A DNA stretch of 64,000 nt from Engraulis encrasicolus. Its lineage: Eukaryota > Chordata > Actinopteri > Clupeiformes > Engraulidae. Shown one piece after another: positions 56,358 to 64,000 of this stretch (the stretch's first letter is position 1; each line of letters opens with the position of its first letter). A program made the translations under genes and the position numbers. The DNA lies in contig NC_085876.1 in NCBI RefSeq assembly GCF_034702125.1, positions 7,040,364 through 7,104,363 of the forward strand, in the 5' to 3' direction. The notes under the pieces are model-generated. The model was given only the letters and a program-made list of their open reading frames with translations. It made no database searches and was not told where the DNA came from.

Positions 56358-59300
56358 ATGTCTGGACACGGCCATGGTCACGGTGGCGGGCACCAACACG
56401 GATGTTGTGAACACGAGCATGAGCCCGCAGAACGCGGCGTGGAGTATGCCCTATTTCAGCGTATTGACTTGGAGAAAATGCAGTGCCTGAACGAGAGTCG
56501 TGACGGAGACGGTAAGCTCGTGTTTAAACCATGGGACCAGCGCACAGACCGCGAAAAGGTATTGTATTTTGGTGTGTATTACAGCATATGAACATCAATT
56601 CTATACCTGTTGTTAGGGAACACGCTGTTTAGCCATGTCAAAAATAGTGCCACCACATATTTTTTGGTGTGTGCGTGTCATCTGACTGTCAGAGTCTGTT
56701 GCTAACCAGTATTCTATAGGACGTGTGTATTATTTCTTTCTTTTTTACTTCCCTTTCAGTTTGTTGAAAGTGACGCAGATGAAGAACTGCTCTTCAATAT
56801 TCCGTAAGCTTTTCAATTATGTGTGTGCCATTGCCCTACCTTATCTCTGTTGCCTACCACAATTAGTACAAGCTCTGTAGCTACCTGTCTGTGTGCCAGA
56901 CAGTGTTTTGACTGCACCAAAGTCCCTCCAAAGTCTGAGGCTGGCTACACCCTCCTCAAATGCCATATTGCAGTGATCAGTTGAGACTGAATAGGAGTGG
57001 ACTGGATTTCGACTTGATTTGAAAACTCACGTGTGTGTGTCTCTGTGTCTTTGTGCGTCTGTCTGTCTGTGTGCTTCTGTCTGTGTGTGTAGGTTCACCG
57101 GCAGCGTGAAGCTGAAGGGAATAATAATCTCTGGAGAGGACGACGAGACACACCCTGCAGAGATGAGACTGTGAGTTCAACAGATGCTGATGCTGTGGAT
57201 ACATACTACGTATGCAAGTAAAACGTGCGACATCATGAGGCATTTCAGAGACACTTGGCAGTGGCCCTGTATCCTATTCTAGCTACAGCGTACCTTTGCC
57301 CTTTTACTTTGTCTCTGAAATGTTTATGAATGTGTAGGATATATTGTCTGGATATATTTAGGATATATTGCACTATATCCACCCCATGTGTCTAATCATA
57401 TTTTTATTAGTTTGGTCACCATGTCCATTTCTTGCAGGGATACATTTATTGCTGGAATGTACCTGGTTAAAGTATAAAATAACTTTTGTCCCCAGTGTTT
57501 GTAACTATAAATCAGTTACACACACACACACACCCTTACCAGAGATTCTTTAAGTATATAGATATGCCAATGTAATAGGTTGCTATGGGCACCTAACATG
57601 ACCAGGTTCCGGTCTGCCTAAAGGGGCGTGTCATAATACTCCTAGCATTGAAAAGAACAGTCCTTAGGTCTGCCTAGGTCTGCCTAAAGGGGGATTCCAC
57701 CCCCCCCCTCCCCCTTGCAATAATAGAACCCGGAAACAATGGGCCAATGGAACCTCTCTCTCTCTACTCTCTCTGCCCTTACTCTAATAGCTGTTGTGAT
57801 GCTCCAGTCTTATGGTCAAGATGGATACACATGGCGCCTGCCTAATGTATCTTTCTCTTTTTTTCAGGTTCAAGAATATCCCACACATGTCGTTTGATGA
57901 CACAAGACGAGAGCCTGAACAGGCCTTTCGCCTGAACAGAGACCCACTGGCCGAGCTGGAATATCCAACAAAGTAAGAACATGAGAAGAAGGGTTGGTTG
58001 AGCGCTGCTAGTATTTAAAAAGACAAAAGAACTGGTGCTCTTGGAGGGTGCAATGTTCAGCAAAAAGGGAAGGGAGAAAAGAAGGGAGTAGTCCTACAGG
58101 TACTTCACCTGAGGACAATCTTATGATTGAATAGCTGTTTGCTTCTGCTACACACACCCTGATGAACGCCGAAGGGCCAAAACGCGTGATTTTAAATGTA
58201 TTAGACCACTAAAATAAAGATTGTTTTGGACGTTTAAATCAACTGAAGTGCCTGGACCAAGTTTTTTTCCCTCCCTTTTTGTTTAAGTAAGAACATGGTT
58301 TGATGGCCCATTTCTACGTGCAATTGTGTTGCACACGCTACTCTTGACTGATCTGAAGACGATGCCTTTTTAATTCAGCCCTTTCCGAGATCATGGCCAT
58401 TATTTGCTTGTAGTAAAAACATGTAAACAAACCTTGCCTCACTAGAATGGCTATGATCTCAGTAAAAGGCTGAATTGAAACAATTGATACGCCATAGGGT
58501 ATTGACAAGTCAATGGGTCATGTGAGCAAAACTGCCACTTGTTGAAATTGGCAGGAATTGCCCTTCATGTCTATTGTTATCTGCAATGTGAGAGACATTT
58601 CATTACAAAAGAGTTTATAAATCCACATCAAAGATTTACTGAATCCTCTCTGTTTTTAAAAAGCTTAATTTCAATTTCACCTGGTGAAGCCTTATTTTAA
58701 ATCGAACCAGGTACACATCAGGCTGGTGCAACCACAGCTAATGTCACTATTGTATGGATTTGATTTTTGTTTTTAGTGGATTATTTAAGAAGCATATTCA
58801 TTTTCATCACAATTCTAATTAATTTATGGGCATTACCTGTAGTTGTACCGTCTGACTTCACGGGCCCAAAAAACATCATTGACCCGACTATGAATTGAGC
58901 CCCTGTTCTGAATGAGACTAAACTCCTTTATTTTTTATCTTTAGGATTGCCCGCTTCTCCAATGTACAACACCTCTCCATCCACATATCCCGAAACTTTG
59001 GTGAAGAGTCGACTCGTGTCTACTACATTGGACTGAGAGGGGAGTACACAGAGGTGGGTGTGGAAAGACAGTCAGCAGGTTTACATCACACTTACTTTAC
59101 ATTTCATCACACCACACTTGGCAGACACGTTTAACCCCAAGGTGCCCTGAAAAGGGCACATTAACAACTTACAAGTATGTGGAGGAATCCAGAGTAAGCA
59201 AGGCCTAACAAGTAGCCAGAATATAACATGAATGGACTTAATGTATCATAGGCAACGCTGAAGATTGTGGGTGTAACCAGCAGTGTGCGTTCACACTACT

Positions 59301-61805
59301 TAATTGAATTTAAAAGGCCATCGCAGGCTCCATGCAGTCACTGTACCAAGCCTGCCCCAATGCCTCACGACACAGATTAAAAGGGTTAAGTGGTTAAGGA
59401 GATGGGCTTTAGATCAGAGGAATGCAGGTTCAAATCCCACCCTTACCACTCCCCACCACACTCCATGGCTGAGCTGCCCTTGAGCAAGGCACCTAACCCC
59501 ACACTGCTCCAGGGACTGTAACCAATACCCTGTGTAAGTCGGTTTGAATAATAAAAAAAAGCGTCAGCTAAGTGAAATGTAATGTAAAAGAGAAAACTGT
59601 ACACAAAAAAGTGTCGTGATTGGAGGACGAATTCCTTTCGCAGACATGATTATAATATCTCCTATGGTGCAATGCTAGACCAACTCACCAAGCAGGCAAG
59701 AATATTTTATACCACTAGGGATCGTATTGTTTACTATGGTACCTAACAAAGTTCCTATGGCGGCCAGGGTGCTGAATAGGGGTGGTGAGTAAATAATGTG
59801 ATGATAACATTAGGATGCAATATACCGGATTGTAAATACATAATGATGAAAAAGCGCCCCTGAACATGGCCAAGGACGGGGATATGCTTGATGTGCGCCC
59901 AAAATTGTGCATGCAACTGCTTGTGACAGAGTGCACATATTTTCTTCTGGACAACCAGAGCACTTTGCATGATACTGGGTGTATCGTCGAGGGGACATGT
60001 AGGCAACGGGGCTTTCATTAATGTTTTCCACCATGGTTTGGCCGAAAAACTCAACTCCAAGTTATGAAGGTCGCTGTTTTGTCAATATTACATCATAGTA
60101 TGCATGCGTCTGTGTTCATTGTGTGAGGTGTTCTCTCGCACGCAAAATTGACATAAATTTCGCATGACAACATATTCGTGCACGACATGTGCCCGCACAC
60201 GCGCATTCTGTAGCAAGCATATCCCCGACCTAAGCTGGCATGACTTTCACAACCCTATGATTCCTAACAAGTTAGTAACGTAGCCTCTTGGGGTTGCCGG
60301 CGGGCCTTTTCACTATTTGCTGAAAATACCCAACAACATTATAACAACATTGCTGTGACATTACTGAGAGCCTTTAGTCAGATTAAGACATAGCCATTAC
60401 AATTTTGGTGACGGTAAGGTTATAACAAAGGCTCTGTGCTAAGGGGTTACGTAAGCACTATTCTGATCACAAAACGAAAAGTCAGTAGCTACACAGAGCT
60501 CTGAACTGAGTAAAATGACTTTGAAATGATCCTGTTGTCCAACCTAACCAGTTTTAGGTAGATTGTTGACACGTGGCAGTTTTGTTTCTTTATATTATCA
60601 CATTCTTTGAGGATCAATCATGTTATTTCATTTAATATATGTGTCAATAAAATCATAACTCCAAGTAGAGGAACTCCAAGGAGAGAGAAATCACCCCACA
60701 CTGGTCTTTGCTGGATGTTTATTTGGTGAACAACGCGTATCGCTGTTGCTTCATCAGGTTCACTCGCATAACTCCTTTTCAACAACAATGCAGTTGCAGT
60801 GTTGTCGTCTAACGTTTCCTTCGGTTTCTGTTAGTTGAGACAATCGACCACTTTGCAGTGCTTGATCTGATTTCACGACATCAGTGAGCTGTCTGGTTCA
60901 GCAGCTTTCAACTTCAGCAGCTGACTAGGCAAGCATGAGTACACTGAAATGACTGGACAACATGATCACTGTTTGTTTCACTTCTGTCAAACTTCTGTCT
61001 CGGGTGAATGGCAGCAGCATCTTTCCTCTGCAATAATGTGATTTATTGCCACACTCTAATCAGGGGTTCCCAAACTTTACCCCTCTACACACACACACAC
61101 ACACACACACCCACACACACACACACACACACTCCACATGTTGTGTTACGTAAACATGTCATATACGTAATAAACGGGTGAAAATATCCACATTTTGGTG
61201 GCACTAAAGGTGCAGCTGGTTTGTTCTCATTACTACTTTTTTAAAAACACACTTCTACTACTACGCCTCTTTTCAGTCACAAACCATTTTATTGGTGAAA
61301 AGCTTACTTTTTGGTTAGACAGACTGTCATACAAGTTGAAATGATGACCACAGACTAACCAAAACATTGTATTTTCAATTATAAAAAAGAGTTGTCTTTG
61401 AAAGATGGACACTTCAGTTCATTTTGAAGGTTATAGCTGTCTTCAGTTTCCCATAATATTTTTTTCGTGCAGTTTTGATTTTCATGCAGTATTGGAATAA
61501 TTGTTGGTGATGTGGGCTGCTTCCTTGTAGATCAAATGTCTGTGTTTGTCGACCGTGCAGTGATACAACCAGCAAATATATTGCTCAGCAAAGCACCTTA
61601 AAAATTAGCATTTTATCTTCATTTGTATGCCTCCTTGTGTACTCTCTTCGGTTATATCACTGGTAGTAATCTTATGTCTCCTTTCTGACTTAATTCCCTT
61701 CAGGCTTACCGACATGAGGTGACAATCTGTAACTACGAGGCCTCAGCCAACCCAGCCGATCACAAAGTGGAAAACATCACGCCCCAAACACAGTTCATCT
61801 CGTGA
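56358..61805 (+). CDS. pithd1: PITH domain-containing protein 1
   Basis: Exons: 56358-56558, 56760-56803, 57093-57170, 57868-57972, 58945-59053, 61704-61805. Phases agree and give 212 residues (human 211). The PITH domain, a beta-sandwich first seen in thioredoxin-like TXNL1 and shown to bind the proteasome there, covers about 25-190. Landmarks are [48 protein letters not shown] and the end [15 protein letters not shown]...FIS. Residues 3-22 are His/Gly/Cys-rich ([19 protein letters not shown]) and could bind metal; human PITHD1 has a shorter similar start. In mammals PITHD1 is linked to RUNX1/megakaryocyte control and to proteasome binding in sperm. The exon 3 acceptor is UG-rich. Confidence 0.96.
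57016..57092 (+). promoter_or_regulatory. UG/UCUG-rich 3' splice site of pithd1 exon 3
   Basis: TGTGTGTGTCTCTG...CTGTCTGTGTGTGTAG ends at 57092. GT and TCTG repeats replace the normal tract, with a few C residues. Confidence 0.6.
58000..58290 (+). mobile_element. SINE-like element carrying a CTGATGAACGCC...AAACGCG core
   Basis: About 290 bp in pithd1 intron 4. It contains CACCCTGATGAACGCCGAAGG (58156) followed by AAAACGCGTG, then ATTAGACCACTAAAATAAAG. The ends are not clear. Confidence 0.45.
59385..59590 (+). mobile_element. tRNA-derived SINE, family B
   Basis: Head GTTAAGTGGTTAAGGAGATGG with B-box GGTTCAAATCCC (about 59428). The body has CTGCCCTTGAGCAAGGCACC and the tail GTAAGTCGGTTTGAATAAT...AGCGTCAGCTAAGTG. 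This tail type is shared with many fish SINE/LINE pairs. Confidence 0.8.
60700..60790 (-). repeat. Inverted copy of the CTGATGAAGCAACAGCGA family
   Basis: Minus strand reads GTGAACCTGATGAAGCAACAGCGATACGCGTTGTTCACC. It matches the element at 50965-51090. Confidence 0.65.
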
Positions 61806-61834
61806 CACGAACATACACACACACAAATGCATGT

Positions 61835-61841
61835 GTGCACG

Positions 61842-61898
<57 letters not shown>

Positions 61899-61905
61899 AC
61901 ACGCT
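61835..61905. repeat. (AC)n in the pithd1 3' UTR
   Basis: Interrupted AC runs with CTC breaks, 30 bp after the stop codon. Confidence 0.9.
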
Positions 61906-62128
61906 TATGCGCTGAAGAGAGCCTGACTGTTTGAAATGGGCTGAAGTAGTAGAAACGCAGTGGCCGAGTGGGAACTGGAATCCGGAGCAGAGGACACAGG
62001 GGACTGAGAGCGGTCGCCTGCGCAGATATGGAGGCCGACCGACCGACCGACCGTTATGTATCGCATTTCAGACATTCTGCCTTCATCTCCCTCACGTTTC
62101 CACATGTAACTACTAACTGTGGTGCGCT

Positions 62129-62134
62129 AATAAA
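62129..62134 (+). terminator. pithd1 polyadenylation signal AATAAA
   Basis: Canonical hexamer 324 bp after the stop codon. Confidence 0.75.
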
Positions 62135-62680
62135 GATGCAGAGGAATTGAAATTAAGCTTGACTTCATTGCTTTCTACTGCCCCTTAGTTGACCTATAGG
62201 ACTACTGTAGGTGCACTCTGTCACTGCTTATGAAACCAGCTAATTAACTTGGTTGGGGTGAGGAGAGGGAGGATGTATGGCATGTGGCACACAGTTGTAA
62301 CATTATCCAAATTACAGGACAGTTGTAGTTGGATGAGGTCATTTGTCTGTGATATATTTAGGACTAAAGAACAGACCATCTATGTGGTGGGATGGAAACC
62401 ACTATTGATTAGGGAGGCTGTGAGCAGGTCTCGACATTTGGTGGAGGTTGATGGTGCCCATGGTCTGTGTATTCCACTTTTGTGGGGACCTCTGAAAAGT
62501 GTCCCATTCAAACAGCATGCTTGTAATATCATTGAACACGAAGACATAAGTTGTCACCCAGCGCATATGGCACAATGTGGTTATATATATATATATATAT
62601 TATTGCTGAGATAGTAGCCTAATAATTACATCACTAGACTCTACAGTAAAAAAAAAAAAAAAAAACTCAGCTGAAGCGCG
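62135..62680. other. Intergenic, no gene seen
   Basis: Includes a short (TA)n at 62582-62600 and poly-A at 62647-62665. No exon seen. Confidence 0.5.
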
Positions 62681-62709
62681 AAAGGGTGTGGAATTTGTGA
62701 TGTCATTTG

Positions 62710-62767
62710 ATCTCCGCCCCTCTCTGGCAGCAGCAGGAAGTTCCGGTGTGACCTGGGATAGCAAGCG
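62710..62767 (+). other. Possible non-coding first exon of the next gene
   Basis: A GC-rich stretch with an ETS-type CAGGAAGTTCCGG ends at a strong donor AGCG|GTGAGTG (GT at 62768-62769). By vertebrate synteny the next gene after pithd1 is lypla2, whose first exon may be untranslated. No coding exon of it is visible before 64000. This is inference only. Confidence 0.3.
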
Positions 62768-62769
62768 GT

Positions 62770-64000
62770 GAGTGTATGAAATGCTGTTAGAGGCCCACTG
62801 TTTTATAAAACTACTTTTCAATGTGTAGGCTTTATTCAACCTTTTAGTGGTCGTGTTAAGTTGGTCGCTAATTGGCACCGCGTTTACATGCCCATATAAT
62901 CAGTCGATTCAAGGGGTGGAAGTACTGCGGTGGGTAGCGGAGCTAGTGAGACAATACAACCTCATCTGCGGGTGTACTGGTTCATTGTGAGAATAACGCG
63001 CTAGCTCGCTAAACAGGATTAAGCTGGTGGTTTGTGTGGATGTATCGCGTTCACAGCGTTGACAGCCTGGTGGCTTTGCGGCTGCATCCATCCAGTCGTG
63101 AATTCCACAACCTCGATTCCACAACCTCACGCTACTTCAGATGCTCATTATTTTCCACCCCCACTCCCTCTTCCTGCCTTATTGATTTAGCTACTGTGTA
63201 TGTACGTCACATAAGCAATCATTTATCGCGTTAGATGTGGATCCTACTCATAATGTGCAGGTGTAATGATGACTTAAGTCACATTTGTTGTTTCGATGCT
63301 GTGGGGGTTTCGTCGTATTGCCCCAAAGTGACTTGCGCACTGAGCGTTGATCCAGGTGCCTACTGCGATACACTGGCTCGTGATGACATTTCCCCTGAGC
63401 CAGTGGTAGAGGTGGCTTGGTGGGCATCTGGTGGACATCTTTCGTGTTAAATTACCACACAAACATTGTGGTGTCTCAGCAGACTGATCAATTTCCTTAT
63501 CCTTCTTCTATAGTTTCGTTGCCGTGTCAGTCACGTTCCTTTTAATTGATCAGGCGCGCTCGATGAATAACCTTATCCTATGCGGTACGCTATGGATAAT
63601 TCTTGGCGATGGGGAGGGCGATAAAACGCCATTCAGCGCGACTGTTGATGTTTGATAACGACGTTAAAGTTGAGACCGGCCAGTAACACAAGCCCACTTG
63701 TTTCCCTTAACAGAAGTCAGATGCAAACTCATGATGTTGTTAGAGGAGTCTCATAGCAAGCATTGTGTCGGTGTGTAGGCCATAGCGGCCGAAGAAAGTG
63801 CACCAGCGGCGAGTTCACAAAACTGAAAGAGCGTCACAGTTTTGGCATTTTTCGGGGTTGTCATCGGGATCTGCTCCTGTCATCCAATATCAGTATGTCA
63901 TTCCCGGCTGCTGCGGCGCGTCTATGTCTAAAATGAATGACAAGTTTGATGTTACACACACCAAGGCAAGTGTGTCCTCACTGATTCGTAAACACCAGCG
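62770..64000. other. Sequence after the putative first exon, no coding exon seen
   Basis: CpG-richer than the surroundings and unique-looking. No frame matches an acyl-protein thioesterase start. It is probably 5' intron or intergenic. Confidence 0.4.

Larger units (their letters stand above)
59060..61700. other. pithd1 intron 5 (2.65 kb)
   Basis: It holds a SINE (59385-59590), a palindrome-family element (60700-60790), a CA repeat (61088-61132) and otherwise unremarkable sequence without exons. Confidence 0.6.

Overview
The window reads as nuclear DNA of a ray-finned fish. It has vertebrate-type multi-exon genes with GT-AG introns, very many long (CA)n microsatellites, tRNA-derived SINEs and dense non-autonomous DNA transposons. 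The order rpl11 - eloa - pithd1 is the conserved vertebrate block that in human 1p36 continues into LYPLA2. The species cannot be fixed from sequence alone.

Five protein genes could be assembled exon by exon with every reading phase matching. (1) cgas (+, 1556-15590), a cyclic GMP-AMP synthase with all catalytic acids and the zinc-thumb H-C-C-C motif. It has an interferon-type promoter element and an unusual hydrophobic C-terminal tail. (2) rpl11 (+, 19587-22698), ribosomal protein uL5/eL11 class, with a TATA-like box and a TOP start. (3) A KLHL31-like BTB-BACK-kelch gene (-, 26739-34481), convergent with rpl11. (4) eloa (+, 43282-54894), Elongin A, with an N-terminal TFIIS-like domain and a BC-box. 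(5) pithd1 (+, 56358-61805), a PITH-domain protein. A possible non-coding first exon of the next gene (lypla2 by synteny) lies near 62768.

Layout: 1-16000 is cgas, swollen by transposons, with a 5 kb third intron. 16000-19500 is repeats. 19500-22740 is rpl11. 22740-26700 is intergenic and holds a 1 kb palindromic mariner-like element. 26739-34481 is the kelch gene. 34500-43150 is an 8.6 kb intergenic gap with MITEs and a perfect 123-bp palindrome. 43280-54900 is eloa, 56000-62130 is pithd1, and 62135-64000 is intergenic or a 5' UTR region.

The genes do not form one pathway. cgas is innate immunity, rpl11 and eloa are translation and transcription housekeeping, pithd1 is a small cytosolic regulator, and the kelch gene is probably a muscle-type Cullin-3 adaptor. 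The most unusual material is the candidate tail-anchored cGAS, the transposon arms around its promoter, a dispersed family with a CUGAUGAA-hairpin-GAAAC core, several 3' splice sites built from (UG)n instead of a pyrimidine tract, and tandem duplication of an exon-intron junction in the kelch gene.
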